A stretch of 64,000 nt of DNA from Streptomyces genisteinicus (GCF_014489615.1 NZ_CP060825.1:4970501-5034500); one strand, 5' to 3'; shown: positions 20,643-29,337, counted from the stretch's first letter. The notes: generated from the letters alone by a model not told the origin. Numbers and translations: made by a program.

Positions 20643-21722
20643 ATGTTCGAGGCGGTCGAGGAACTGATCGGCGAGCACGCCGATCTCGAGAAGAAGCTCG
20701 CCGACCCTTCGGTCCACGCCGACCAGGCGAACGCGCGCAAGCTGAACAAGCGCTACGCCGAGCTGACGCCCATCGTCGGCACGTACCGCTCCTGGAAGCA
20801 GACCGGTGAGGACATCGACACCGCCCGTGAACTCGGCGCGGACGACCCGGACTTCGCCGCCGAGGTGAAGGTGCTGGAGAAGCAGCGCGACGAGATCACC
20901 GAGAAGCTGCGGCTGCTGCTCGTCCCCCGCGACCCCAGCGACGACAAGGACGTCATCCTCGAGGTCAAGGCCGGCGCGGGCGGCGACGAGTCCGCCCTGT
21001 TCGCCGGCGACCTGCTGCGGATGTACCTGCGGTACGCGGAGCGCGTGGGCTGGAAGACCGAGATCATCGACGCCACCGAGTCCGAACTCGGCGGCTACAA
21101 GGACGTCCAGGTCGCGGTGAAGACCAAGGGCGGCCAGGGCGCCACCGAGCCCGGCCAGGGCGTCTGGGCGCGGCTGAAGTACGAGGGCGGGGTGCACCGC
21201 GTGCAGCGGGTGCCCGCGACCGAGTCCCAGGGCCGCATCCACACCTCCGCCGCCGGTGTGCTCGTCACGCCCGAGGCCGAGGAGATCGACGTCGAGATCC
21301 ACGCCAACGACCTGCGCATCGACGTCTACCGCTCCTCCGGGCCCGGCGGCCAGTCCGTCAACACCACCGACTCCGCGGTGCGCATCACCCACCTGCCCAC
21401 CGGCATCGTGGCCTCCTGCCAGAACGAGAAGAGCCAGCTCCAGAACAAGGAGCAGGCGATGCGTATCCTGCGCTCCAGGCTGCTCGCCGCCGCGCAGGAG
21501 GAGGCCGAGAAGGAGGCCGCGGACGCGCGCCGCAGCCAGGTCCGCACCGTCGACCGGTCCGAGAAGATCCGGACGTACAACTTCCCGGAAAACCGGATCT
21601 CGGACCACCGGGTGGGCTTCAAGGCGTACAACTTGGACCAGGTCCTCGACGGCGACCTCGACGCGGTGATCCAGGCGTGCGTCGACGCCGACTCGGCCGC
21701 CAAGCTCGCCGCCGCGCAGTAG
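20643..21722 (+). CDS. prfA: Peptide chain release factor 1
   Basis: A 359-residue class-I release factor reading UAA and UAG. The tripeptide anticodon-like motif is in RVPATESQGRIHTSA (PAT type) near residue 188. The catalytic GGQ is in RSSGPGGQSVNTTDSAVR near 232. The glutamine of GGQ is methylated by PrmC, encoded by the next gene. The start ATG 20643 has AGGAG upstream. Length and motif order are standard. Confidence 0.97.
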   Translation: MFEAVEELIGEHADLEKKLADPSVHADQANARKLNKRYAELTPIVGTYRSWKQTGEDIDTARELGADDPDFAAEVKVLEKQRDEITEKLRLLLVPRDPSDDKDVILEVKAGAGGDESALFAGDLLRMYLRYAERVGWKTEIIDATESELGGYKDVQVAVKTKGGQGATEPGQGVWARLKYEGGVHRVQRVPATESQGRIHTSAAGVLVTPEAEEIDVEIHANDLRIDVYRSSGPGGQSVNTTDSAVRITHLPTGIVASCQNEKSQLQNKEQAMRILRSRLLAAAQEEAEKEAADARRSQVRTVDRSEKIRTYNFPENRISDHRVGFKAYNLDQVLDGDLDAVIQACVDADSAAKLAAAQ

Positions 21723-21782
21723 CCCGGCGGCGGCCCGCCCGCACCACCCGCACCCGCACCGCATCTGCACCGGAGGACCAGC

Positions 21783-22628
21783 GTGAACCTGCTGCTTGCC
21801 GAGGTGGCCCAGGCCACCCAGCGGCTGGCCGACGCCGGCGTGCCGTCGCCGCGCTTCGACGCGGAGGAGCTCGCCGCGTTCGTGCACGGTGTGAAGCGGG
21901 GCGAACTCCACAACGTCAAGGATTCCGACTTCGACGCCCGCTACTGGGAGGCCGTCGCACGCCGCGAGGCGCGCGAGCCGCTCCAGCACATCACCGGGCG
22001 GGCGTTCTTCCGCTACCTGGAGCTGGAGGTCGGACCCGGCGTCTTCGTGCCCCGGCCCGAGACGGAGTCGGTGGTCGGCTGGGCCATAGAGGCCGTCCGG
22101 GCCATGGACGTCGTCGAACCGCTCATCGTCGACCTGTGCACCGGCTCCGGCGCCATCGCCCTCGCGATGGCGCAGGAGGTGCCCCGGTCGCGCGTGCACG
22201 CCGTGGAACTGTCCGAGGACGCCCTGAAGTGGACCCGGCGCAACGCCGAGGGCTCCCGGGTCACCGTCCACCAGGGCGACGCGCTGGCGGCCCTGCCGGA
22301 GTTCGACGGCCAGGTCGACCTCGTCATCTCCAACCCCCCGTACATCCCGCTCACCGAGTGGGAGTACGTCGCGCCCGAGGCGCGCGACCACGATCCGCAG
22401 ATGGCGCTGTTCTCCGGCGAGGACGGCCTCGACACCATCCGAGGCATCGAGCGGACCGCGCACCGGCTGCTGAGGCCCGGCGGCCTCGTCGTCGTCGAGC
22501 ACGCGGACACCCAGGGCGGCCAGGTGCCGTGGATCTTCAACGAGGAGTCCGGCTGGGCGGACGCCGCCGACCACCCCGATCTGAACAGGCGGCCGCGGTT
22601 CGCGACCGCACGCAAGGCGATGCCATGA
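21783..22628 (+). CDS. prmC: Release factor glutamine methyltransferase
   Basis: A 281-residue SAM-dependent methyltransferase that methylates the GGQ glutamine of RF1 and RF2. The N-terminal helical domain binds the release factor. The SAM-binding motif is VDLCTGSGAIALAMA (about 116-130) and the catalytic NPPY lies at residues 184-187. The GTG start has CGGAGGA upstream. It lies 60 bases after prfA and is very likely co-transcribed with it. Confidence 0.96.
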   Translation: MNLLLAEVAQATQRLADAGVPSPRFDAEELAAFVHGVKRGELHNVKDSDFDARYWEAVARREAREPLQHITGRAFFRYLELEVGPGVFVPRPETESVVGWAIEAVRAMDVVEPLIVDLCTGSGAIALAMAQEVPRSRVHAVELSEDALKWTRRNAEGSRVTVHQGDALAALPEFDGQVDLVISNPPYIPLTEWEYVAPEARDHDPQMALFSGEDGLDTIRGIERTAHRLLRPGGLVVVEHADTQGGQVPWIFNEESGWADAADHPDLNRRPRFATARKAMP

Positions 22629-22656
22629 CGAAGCACGTGTACCAGGAGGCCCGCTG

Positions 22657-23304
22657 ATGGCTCGGCGATACGACTGCAACGACGCTACGGACCGCGCCAC
22701 CGGACTGCGCGAGGCCGCATCGGCGGTCCGGCGCGGAGAGCTCGTCGTGCTGCCCACCGACACCGTCTACGGCATCGGCGCGGACGCCTTCACCACGGAG
22801 GCCGTCGCCGACCTGCTGGACGCCAAGGGACGCGGCCGCAACATGCCCACCCCCGTCCTCATCGGCTCGCCCAACACCCTGCACGGCCTCGTGACCGACT
22901 TCTCCGAGCAGGCCTGGGAGCTCGTCGACGCCTTCTGGCCGGGCGCGCTCACCCTGGTCACCAAGCACCAGCCGTCGCTCCAGTGGGACCTCGGCGACAC
23001 CCGCGGCACCGTCGCGATCCGGATGCCGCTGCACCCGGTCGCCATCGAGCTGCTCACCGAGACCGGCCCGATGGCGGTCTCCAGCGCCAACCTCACGGGA
23101 CACCCCTCTCCCGAGGACTGCGACGCGGCCCAGGAGATGCTCGGCGACTCCGTCTCCGTGTACCTCGACGGCGGCCCGACCCCGGGCATCGTGCCGTCCT
23201 CCATCGTCGACGTCACCGGCAAGGTGCCCGTCCTGCTGCGCGAGGGCGCCCTCTCCGCCGACGAGCTGCGCAAGGTGGTACCCGACCTCGAGGTGGCCAA
23301 TTGA
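22657..23304 (+). CDS. L-threonylcarbamoyladenylate synthase (TsaC/Sua5 family)
   Basis: A 215-residue YrdC-fold enzyme that makes threonylcarbamoyl-AMP from threonine, bicarbonate and ATP for the t6A modification of tRNAs reading ANN codons. Visible are LVVLPTDTVYGIGADAFT near residue 30, the basic loop KGRGRNMPTPVLIG near 70, and ISSANLTG-like VSSANLTG near 145. Its length fits TsaC without the extra Sua5 domain, though the C-terminus (GPTPGIVPSSIVDV) is the common Sua5-like ending. The ATG at 22657 has GGAGG upstream. The next gene overlaps its stop by TTGA. Confidence 0.93.
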   Translation: MARRYDCNDATDRATGLREAASAVRRGELVVLPTDTVYGIGADAFTTEAVADLLDAKGRGRNMPTPVLIGSPNTLHGLVTDFSEQAWELVDAFWPGALTLVTKHQPSLQWDLGDTRGTVAIRMPLHPVAIELLTETGPMAVSSANLTGHPSPEDCDAAQEMLGDSVSVYLDGGPTPGIVPSSIVDVTGKVPVLLREGALSADELRKVVPDLEVAN

Positions 23305-23948
23305 CCACCCCGCAGGGGCGTGGCATAGCGGAGAGCAGCAGTACGGCACCGACCTTCCGCATCCTCCACGTCAGCACCGGCAACGTCTGCCGCTCGCCGA
23401 TCACCGAGCGGCTCACCCGCCACGCCCTGAGCGACCGCCTCGGCGACCCCCTCACGGGCGGCCTGATCGTGGAGAGCGCAGGCACCTGGGGGCACGAGGG
23501 CGCCCCGATGGAGGCCAACGCGGAGGTCGTCCTCGCGGACTTCGGAGCGGACGCGAGCGGCTTCACGGGGCGGGAGCTCCTGGACGAGCACGTGATCCGC
23601 GCCGACCTGGTGCTCACGGCGACCCGTGACCACCGGGCCCAGGTGATCTCCATGGGGCACTCCGCGGGGCTGCGGACCTTCACGCTGAAGGAGTTCACCC
23701 GCCTGGTGCGGGCGATAGACCCGGCCACGCTGCCGGACCCGGACGAGGGCGTCGTCGAACGCGCCCGTGCCCTGGTGCGGGCGGCGGCGGCGCTGCGCGG
23801 GTGGCTGCTGGCGCCGAGCCCGGACGCGGACGAGGTGTTCGATCCGTACGGGGCGCCGATCACGTTCTTCCGCTCCATCGGCGACGAGATCCACCAGGCG
23901 CTGGACCCCGTGGTGACCGCCCTGACGGGCGTGGAGCGCGAGGGCTGA
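23301..23948 (+). CDS. Low-molecular-weight protein tyrosine phosphatase-like protein, catalytic Cys replaced by Ser
   Basis: A 215-residue protein with the LMW-PTP fold signature, starting at a TTG that overlaps the previous stop (TTGA), with GAGGTGG just upstream. The phosphate-binding loop reads HVSTGNVCRSPITERL: the CX5R motif has Ser (codon AGC) in place of the nucleophilic Cys, while the Arg and the loop are kept. The general-acid loop is present as FDPYG near the C-terminus. An intact LMW-PTP removes phosphate from phosphotyrosine using that Cys. This protein should bind phosphotyrosine or an anion without turning it over, unless Ser acts as a weak nucleophile. An N-terminal extension of about 17 residues precedes the loop. 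It sits at the end of prfA-prmC-tsaC. Confidence 0.8.
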   Translation: MTTPQGRGIAESSSTAPTFRILHVSTGNVCRSPITERLTRHALSDRLGDPLTGGLIVESAGTWGHEGAPMEANAEVVLADFGADASGFTGRELLDEHVIRADLVLTATRDHRAQVISMGHSAGLRTFTLKEFTRLVRAIDPATLPDPDEGVVERARALVRAAAALRGWLLAPSPDADEVFDPYGAPITFFRSIGDEIHQALDPVVTALTGVEREG

Positions 23949-23980
23949 GCGGACTCCGCCGGGGGCGGTCGCGCGGGGTG

Positions 23981-24343
23981 CGGGGCGGAGCCCCGCCGGA
24001 CGGGGTTGCGGGTGTGGGGGCGGTTGCCTGCCGGTGGTGGCGGTACCGCGCTGCGCGCGGTGTCCTCAATCGCCGGACGGGCTGGAAGTGTGCGCTCTCC
24101 GGGCCGGTGCCCGTGCGGGACGGGCTGGAAGTGTGCGCCTTCCGGGGCGGAGCCCCGCCGGACCGGGTTGCGGGTGTGGGGGCGGTTGCCTGCCGGTGGT
24201 GGCGGTACCGCGCTGCGCGCGGTGTCCTCAATCGCCGGACGGGCTGGAAGTGGGCGCCTTCCGGGGCGGTGCCTGTGCGGGACGGGCTGGAAGTGTGCGC
24301 TCTCCGGGGCGGTGACCGTGCCGGACGGGCTGGAAGCGTGTGC
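23981..24343. repeat. 162-bp tandem repeat, two copies plus a partial third
   Basis: Near-identical units begin at 23981 and 24143 (period 162 bp), and a shortened third unit begins at 24305. Each unit contains a short hairpin (CGGGGCGGAGCCCCG), the phrase CTCAATCGCCGGACGGGCTG familiar from Streptomyces intergenic regions, and two copies of GACGGGCTGGAAGTG. All frames through it look non-coding. It fills most of the 506-base gap between the PTP-like gene and the SHMT-like gene. Confidence 0.9.
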
Positions 24344-24410
24344 ACCCCCCCGTGCCCGGCGCGCTGAGCGCCGGAAGCGCGCCCGCAGGGCGGAAAGCGG
24401 GGCCCGGTCC

Positions 24411-24416
24411 TACATT
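24411..24416 (+). promoter_or_regulatory. Putative -10 upstream of the SHMT-like gene
   Basis: TACATT lies about 40 bases before the ATG at 24455, just after the repeat block. No convincing -35 is visible. Confidence 0.35.
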
Positions 24417-24454
24417 GGAGGAGCCGCCCCCCAGGCCCGAGCACCGGAGCCGTC

Positions 24455-25726
24455 ATGTCTGTGACACATCCCGTGACGCACGCAGCGCATCCCGCACCGG
24501 CCGTGTACGACAGCCCCGGCTTCCGGGCGCTGCTCCGGCAGGACCCGCAGGCGGCCGACATCCTGTACGGCGAGGCACGGCGGCAGGCGGACTCGCTGCA
24601 GATGATCGCCGCCGAGAACTTCACCTCGCCCGCCGTGCTCGCCGCCCTCGGGTCGCCGCTGGCGAACAAGTACGCCGAGGGCTATCCGGGCGCCCGCCAC
24701 CACGGCGGCTGCGAGATCGTGGACGCCGCCGAGCGGCTCGCCGTCGAGCGGGCCAAGGCGCTCTTCGGGGCCGAGCACGTCAACGTGCAGCCCCACTCCG
24801 GTTCGTCGGCGGTGCTCGCCGCGTACGCGGCCCTGCTGCGCCCGGGGGACACCGTGCTGGCGATGGGGCTGCCGTACGGCGGGCACCTCACCCACGGGTC
24901 GCCGGCGAACTTCTCCGGGCGCTGGTTCGACTTCGTGGCCTACGGCGTCGACGCCGAGACCGGGCTCGTCGACCTCCACCAGCTGCGCACCCTCGCGCGG
25001 CACCACCGCCCGAAGGCGATCGTCTGCGGCTCCATCTCGTACCCGCGCCACCCCGACTACGCGGCCTTCCGTGAGGTGGCCGACGACGTCGGCGCGTACC
25101 TCGTCGCGGACGCCGCGCACCCCATCGGGCTGGTCGCGGGCGGTGCCGCCCCGAGCCCGGTGCCGTACGCCGACATCGTGTGCGCGACGACCCACAAGGT
25201 CCTGCGCGGCCCCCGCGGTGGGATGATCCTGTGCGGGGCCGAGCTGGCGGACCGCGTCGACCGCGCGGTGTTCCCCTTCACCCAGGGCGGTGCGCAGATG
25301 CACACCATCGCGGCGAAGGCGGTGGCGTTCGGGGAGGCCGCGACGCCGGCGTTCGCGTCCTACGCCCACCAGACCGTCGCCAACGCCCGCGAGCTCGCCG
25401 AGGCGCTGGCCGGCGAGGGCTTCACGGTGCTCACCGGCGGGACGGACACCCACATCGTCGGTGTGGACCCGGCCGGGCTCGGTGTGGACGGCCGGACGGC
25501 CCGCGGGAGGCTGGCGGCCGCCGGCATCGTGCTCGACACCTGCGCCCTGCCGTACGGCGACGGCCGCGGCATCCGGCTGGGCACCGCCGCGGTCACCACC
25601 CAGGGCATGGGCCGCGGCGAGATGACCCGGATCGCGGGCCTCTTCGCGGCCGCCGTCCGGGAGGACGCCGGGGTGCAGGCACGGGTGCGGGAACTGGCCG
25701 CGGGGTTCCCGCCGTACCCCAGCTGA
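24455..25726 (+). CDS. Serine hydroxymethyltransferase-like PLP enzyme
   Basis: A 423-residue fold-I PLP enzyme of the GlyA family. The PLP lysine lies in ATTHKVLRGPRGG near residue 248. MIAAENFTSPAVLAALGS, NKYAEGYPG, VNVQPHSGSSAV and GGHLTHGSPANFSG are all recognisable. SHMT exchanges serine plus tetrahydrofolate for glycine plus methylene-THF. The segment equivalent to KRYYGG of E. coli GlyA, where Tyr65 is catalytically important, reads ARHHGG here: both tyrosines are histidines. Tyr55 (YAEGY) is conserved. The gene may be a specialised paralogue with altered folate chemistry or another beta-hydroxy-amino-acid substrate. A 40-residue stretch before the core matches the family. Confidence 0.85.
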   Translation: MSVTHPVTHAAHPAPAVYDSPGFRALLRQDPQAADILYGEARRQADSLQMIAAENFTSPAVLAALGSPLANKYAEGYPGARHHGGCEIVDAAERLAVERAKALFGAEHVNVQPHSGSSAVLAAYAALLRPGDTVLAMGLPYGGHLTHGSPANFSGRWFDFVAYGVDAETGLVDLHQLRTLARHHRPKAIVCGSISYPRHPDYAAFREVADDVGAYLVADAAHPIGLVAGGAAPSPVPYADIVCATTHKVLRGPRGGMILCGAELADRVDRAVFPFTQGGAQMHTIAAKAVAFGEAATPAFASYAHQTVANARELAEALAGEGFTVLTGGTDTHIVGVDPAGLGVDGRTARGRLAAAGIVLDTCALPYGDGRGIRLGTAAVTTQGMGRGEMTRIAGLFAAAVREDAGVQARVRELAAGFPPYPS

Positions 25727-25805
25727 GGCCACCCGGCGTCCGGCCGGGGCCATCCGGCGTTCATCCGCAGTGCAACCGTCGGCCGTCCCCGCTCGTCGTA
25801 TGTCC

Positions 25806-25811
25806 TAAGGT
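25806..25811 (+). promoter_or_regulatory. Putative -10 upstream of the WecA-like gene
   Basis: TAAGGT lies 35 bases before the GTG at 25847, within TCCTAAGGTGTGG. No good -35 is seen. Confidence 0.35.
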
Positions 25812-25846
25812 GTGGTTCGGCGCGTCGTCCAACACATGGGGATTCA

Positions 25847-27226
25847 GTGCGCGAGTACCTGCTGACGCTCTGTGTCACGGTAGCGGTGACTTACCTGCTG
25901 ACCGGACCGGTGCGGAAGTTCGCCATCGCAGCCGGCGCGATGCCGGAGATCCGTGCGCGTGACGTGCACCGTGAACCGACACCGCGGCTCGGCGGCATCG
26001 CCATGTTCGGCGGCCTGTGCGCCGGTCTGCTGGTCGCGGACCATCTGGCGCACCTCAACGACGTCTTCGAGCTGTCGAACGAGCCGCGCGCCCTGCTGTC
26101 GGGCGCGGCGCTGATCTGGCTGATCGGCGTCCTCGACGACAAGTTCGAGATCGACGCCCTGATCAAACTCGGCGGCCAGATGATCGCCGCAGGTGTGATG
26201 GTGGCGCAGGGCCTGACGATCCTGTGGATCCCCGTGCCCGGTGTGGGCACCGTCTCGCTCACCGCCTGGCAGGGCAACCTGCTGACGGTGGCGCTGGTCG
26301 TCATCACGATCAACGCGGTCAACTTCGTCGACGGTCTCGACGGTCTCGCGGCCGGCATGGTGTGCATCACCTCCGGCGCGTTCTTCATGTACGCCTACCG
26401 CCTCTGGTACGGGTACGGGATCGAGGAGGCCGCCCCGGCGACCCTGTTCGCGGCGATCCTGATGGGCATGTGCCTCGGCTTCCTGCCGCACAACATGCAT
26501 CCGGCGCGGATCTTCATGGGCGACTCGGGATCGATGCTCATCGGCCTGGTCCTGGCGGCCGGCGCCATCTCGATCACCGGGCAGGTGGACCCGGACCGCC
26601 TCGGCATCTTCGTCGGCGGCGAGCGCGAGGCGACCCACGCGATGCTCCCGGTGTTCATGCCGCTGCTGCTGCCGCTGACCATCACGGCGCTGCCGGTCGC
26701 CGACCTGGCGCTGGCCATCGTCCGCCGGACCTGGCGCGGCCAGTCGCCGTTCGCCGCCGACCGCGGCCATCTGCACCACCGGCTGCTGGAGATCGGGCAC
26801 TCGCACAGCCGCGCGGTGCTGATCATGTACTTCTGGTCGGCGCTGATCGCCTTCGGGACGGTCGCGTACTCGGTGCACTCGGCGTCGATGTGGATCGTGC
26901 TGGCCATCGCCGGGCTGAGCGCGGTGGGACTGGTGCTCCTGCTGCTGCCGCGCTTCCGGCCGCGGGCCCCGCGCTGGGCCGAGTCCTTCGTGCCGCCGCG
27001 CTACCGGCGCCGCCGCCGGCGCCGGCGCCCGTCCGCGGACGCAGCGGCCTCCGGCGCCGCCCGGCGGGAGCCCGGGGCGGCCGGTGACGGCCACCCGGAC
27101 CAGGCGGACGGTGACGAGGACGAGTATGCCCGGGTACGGGTCGGTGTCGGCGGCGTCAACGGAGCGACGGCGCTGGGCGCTCGTTCGCGGCTTCCCGACC
27201 GGCGGAAGGCCGGTACGCGCGGCTGA
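25847..27226 (+). CDS. Polyprenyl-phosphate N-acetylglucosaminyl-1-phosphate transferase (WecA/MraY family)
   Basis: A 459-residue multi-pass membrane enzyme with about ten hydrophobic helices that transfers a sugar-1-phosphate from a UDP-sugar to undecaprenyl or decaprenyl phosphate, starting a cell-wall polymer. Family motifs are present: PTPRLGG near residue 47, VLDDKFEID near 100, INAVNFVDGLDGLAAG near 165, RIFMGDSGSM near 225, and the cytosolic DRGHLHHRLLEIGHSH near 305. The C-terminal tail of about 80 residues is Arg-rich then acidic and probably cytosolic. The GTG start has TGGGGA upstream. The gene sits immediately before the atp operon, an arrangement I recall as common in actinobacteria. 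Confidence 0.92.
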   Translation: MREYLLTLCVTVAVTYLLTGPVRKFAIAAGAMPEIRARDVHREPTPRLGGIAMFGGLCAGLLVADHLAHLNDVFELSNEPRALLSGAALIWLIGVLDDKFEIDALIKLGGQMIAAGVMVAQGLTILWIPVPGVGTVSLTAWQGNLLTVALVVITINAVNFVDGLDGLAAGMVCITSGAFFMYAYRLWYGYGIEEAAPATLFAAILMGMCLGFLPHNMHPARIFMGDSGSMLIGLVLAAGAISITGQVDPDRLGIFVGGEREATHAMLPVFMPLLLPLTITALPVADLALAIVRRTWRGQSPFAADRGHLHHRLLEIGHSHSRAVLIMYFWSALIAFGTVAYSVHSASMWIVLAIAGLSAVGLVLLLLPRFRPRAPRWAESFVPPRYRRRRRRRRPSADAAASGAARREPGAAGDGHPDQADGDEDEYARVRVGVGGVNGATALGARSRLPDRRKAGTRG

Positions 27227-27311
27227 CGCCCGCGCCGGAGACGGGCATTCCGTGCCTATACCAGACGAAACCGATGGTTGTCGTGCACACACGCGCAGTG
27301 TCACTCTCATG

Positions 27312-27327
27312 TGTGACAGTTGGCACA
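27312..27327 (+). promoter_or_regulatory. CRP-like palindrome upstream of the atp operon
   Basis: TGTGACAGTTGGCACA has TGTGA and GCACA half-sites separated by six bases, one mismatch from the classical TGTGA-N6-TCACA, and fits GTG-N6-GNCAC, the Streptomyces Crp motif as I remember it. It lies about 190 bases before atpI and roughly 45 bases upstream of a possible -10 (TGATAC, 27359-27364). Confidence 0.5.
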
Positions 27328-27499
27328 CCTGCGGGTAAAGACCTCATCAAATAGTTTGTGATACCGTTCACGAGACCCGGAGACAGAGCCGAAGGACCGT
27401 AGTGCGACGGTCCGTTGGCCCCCGAGGCCCAACTCGGGACCGGGCTTACGCTCGTCCATGACGACACCACTGCCCCCACCAGCAAGCGGAGCTGCCGCC

Positions 27500-27937
27500 A
27501 TGCCGTCCACCGACGCACGCTCACTTCTCATGACCGTCGTACCCACCGCTGCCGCCGGCGTGATCGCCGCCGTGATCGCGGGAGTGGTCGCAGGCGGCAA
27601 GGGTGCTGTGGGGGCGATCGTCGCGACGCTGGTGGTGATCCTCTTCATGGGAGGCGGCATCGTCGTCCTCCAGCGGACGGCCAAGCAGTTCCCGCAGCTC
27701 TTCCAGGCGATGGGGCTGATGCTCTACACGACGCAGCTGCTCGTGCTGTTCGTCTTCGTCGCCGTCTTCAAGGACACCACGCTGTTCAACCCGAAGGCTT
27801 TCGCCGCGACGATCGTCGCCGCGACGGTGGTCTGGGTGGCGGCGCAGGCCCGCGCGTTCATGAAGGCCAAGATTCTCTACGTCGAGCCCGAATCCTCGGA
27901 CAGCAGGAAGACCGAGAAGACGGGCCTGTCGTCGTGA
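27500..27937 (+). CDS. atpI: ATP synthase protein I
   Basis: A 145-residue membrane protein, first gene of the atp operon, with four hydrophobic helices (about 8-28, 33-53, 72-90 and 102-122). AtpI helps assemble the c-ring. The conserved actinobacterial stretch QRTAKQFPQLFQAMGLM and the phrase FKDTTLFNPKAFA support the assignment. The ATG at 27500 has GGAG eight bases upstream; the in-frame ATG at 27458 adds 14 residues but has no binding site. The charged C-terminus (ESSDSRKTEKTG) is cytosolic. Confidence 0.85.
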   Translation: MPSTDARSLLMTVVPTAAAGVIAAVIAGVVAGGKGAVGAIVATLVVILFMGGGIVVLQRTAKQFPQLFQAMGLMLYTTQLLVLFVFVAVFKDTTLFNPKAFAATIVAATVVWVAAQARAFMKAKILYVEPESSDSRKTEKTGLSS

Positions 27938-28163
27938 CAGGTAGGGCCGGGATAAAGCAGCGTTCGGGACCCTGCTATCGTCCGGTGCCAACTGCGGCAC
28001 TGCGGGCGCGGGCATCCGAGCTGACGCCTGCTCGATCGCGAGGCTTTGATGCCTGAGGGCCGCCCCCACATCCGAAACACCAGTCCGGTGCCGACTCGCG
28101 GCTGCGCGCCGCTCCGACACAACGAGGTTGCCGAACCCATGCGTCACGCCGAAGGAGCCCGCG

Positions 28164-28982
28164 GTGAGTGCTGAACAGACCACGCTCGCCTTTGACTGGA
28201 GCTGCCGCATCCTGGCCGACAACGGCTGTGGCTTTCCGGCGCCGGGCCTGCACTCCTTCCTCTTCAAGCCGATCTTCACCGTCGGTGGCTTCGAGTTCAA
28301 CAAGGTGATGCTGCTCGCGCTCATCACCACGCTCGTCGTCGTCACGTTCTTCACGATGGCTTTCGGGAAGGCCAAGGTCGTCCCGGGCAAGCTGCAGATG
28401 ATCGGTGAGGCGGGCTACGACTTCGTCCGCCGCGGCATCGTCTACGAGACGCTCGGCAAGCGCGAGGGCGAGAAGTACGTCCCGCTGATGGTCTCGATCT
28501 TCTTCTTCGTCTGGATCATGAACATCTGGTCCGTGATCCCGCTGGCCCAGTTCCCGGTCTCGTCGATCATCGCCTACCCCGCGGTACTGGCGCTGATCGT
28601 CTACGTGATCTGGGTGTCGCTGACCTTCAAGCGCCACGGTTTCGTGGGCGGTTGGAAGAACATCACCGGCTACGACCCGTCGCTCGGCCCGATCAAGTGG
28701 CTCGTCTCGTTCATCGAGTTCTTCTCGAACCTGCTCGTGCGCCCCTTCACGCACGCCGTGCGACTCTTCGCCAACATGTTCGCCGGTCACCTGATGCTGG
28801 TGATGTTCACCGTCGCCTCCTGGTACCTGCTGAACAGCTACATGATCCCGGCCGCGGGCGTCTCGTTCGTGATGACCATGGCCATGATTGTTTTCGAACT
28901 CTTCGTGCAGGCCGTCCAGGCGTACGTCTTCGTCCTCCTGGCCTGCACCTACATCCAGGGCGCTCTCGCCGAGCACCACTGA
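28164..28982 (+). CDS. atpB: ATP synthase F0 subunit a
   Basis: A 272-residue membrane subunit forming the proton half-channels beside the c-ring. The essential arginine is in the hydrophobic helix around FTHAVRLFANMFAGH near residue 200, the hallmark of subunit a. Five to six transmembrane helices are visible, starting after an N-terminal extracytoplasmic segment with Cys residues (DWSCRILADNGCGF). The GTG at 28164 has AAGGAG upstream. A 226-base gap from atpI contains an extended -10-like TGCTATCGT (27973-27981). Confidence 0.95.
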   Translation: MSAEQTTLAFDWSCRILADNGCGFPAPGLHSFLFKPIFTVGGFEFNKVMLLALITTLVVVTFFTMAFGKAKVVPGKLQMIGEAGYDFVRRGIVYETLGKREGEKYVPLMVSIFFFVWIMNIWSVIPLAQFPVSSIIAYPAVLALIVYVIWVSLTFKRHGFVGGWKNITGYDPSLGPIKWLVSFIEFFSNLLVRPFTHAVRLFANMFAGHLMLVMFTVASWYLLNSYMIPAAGVSFVMTMAMIVFELFVQAVQAYVFVLLACTYIQGALAEHH

Positions 28983-29059
28983 GGCCCCCCGCCCGCACCA
29001 CCCCGAATCGTCCGGTGGCCAACCACCACCGGTCCGGTAAATGAAAAGGAAGAATCAGC

Positions 29060-29296
29060 ATGGCTGCCACTGAGACCCTTGCCCAGGTCACCGGTTCGCT
29101 CGGCTCCATCGGCTACGGCCTCGCCGCGATCGGCCCCGGCATCGGCGTCGGCATCGTCTTCGGCAACGGCACCCAGGCTCTGGCCCGTCAGCCCGAGGCT
29201 GCCGGCCTGATCCGTGCCAACCAGATCCTGGGCTTCGCCTTCTGTGAGGCGCTCGCCCTGATCGGCATCGTTATGCCGTTCGTGTTCGGTCAGTAA
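29060..29296 (+). CDS. atpE: ATP synthase F0 subunit c
   Basis: A 78-residue hairpin of two transmembrane helices that forms the rotor ring. Helix one carries the glycine packing motif GPGIGVGIVFG. The polar loop is ARQPEA. The proton-carrying carboxylate is the Glu of FAFCEALALIGIVMPF in helix two. The start ATG follows AAAGGAAG. Length and motifs are standard. Confidence 0.97.
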   Translation: MAATETLAQVTGSLGSIGYGLAAIGPGIGVGIVFGNGTQALARQPEAAGLIRANQILGFAFCEALALIGIVMPFVFGQ

Positions 29297-29337
29297 TCAC
29301 CTCTCACTGACGACACTTTTCGACGAAAGGCACTGAT

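Noticed and set aside
23981..24343. Possible CRISPR array
   Set aside because: Units are 162 bp, adjacent and without unique spacers, and no cas genes are nearby.
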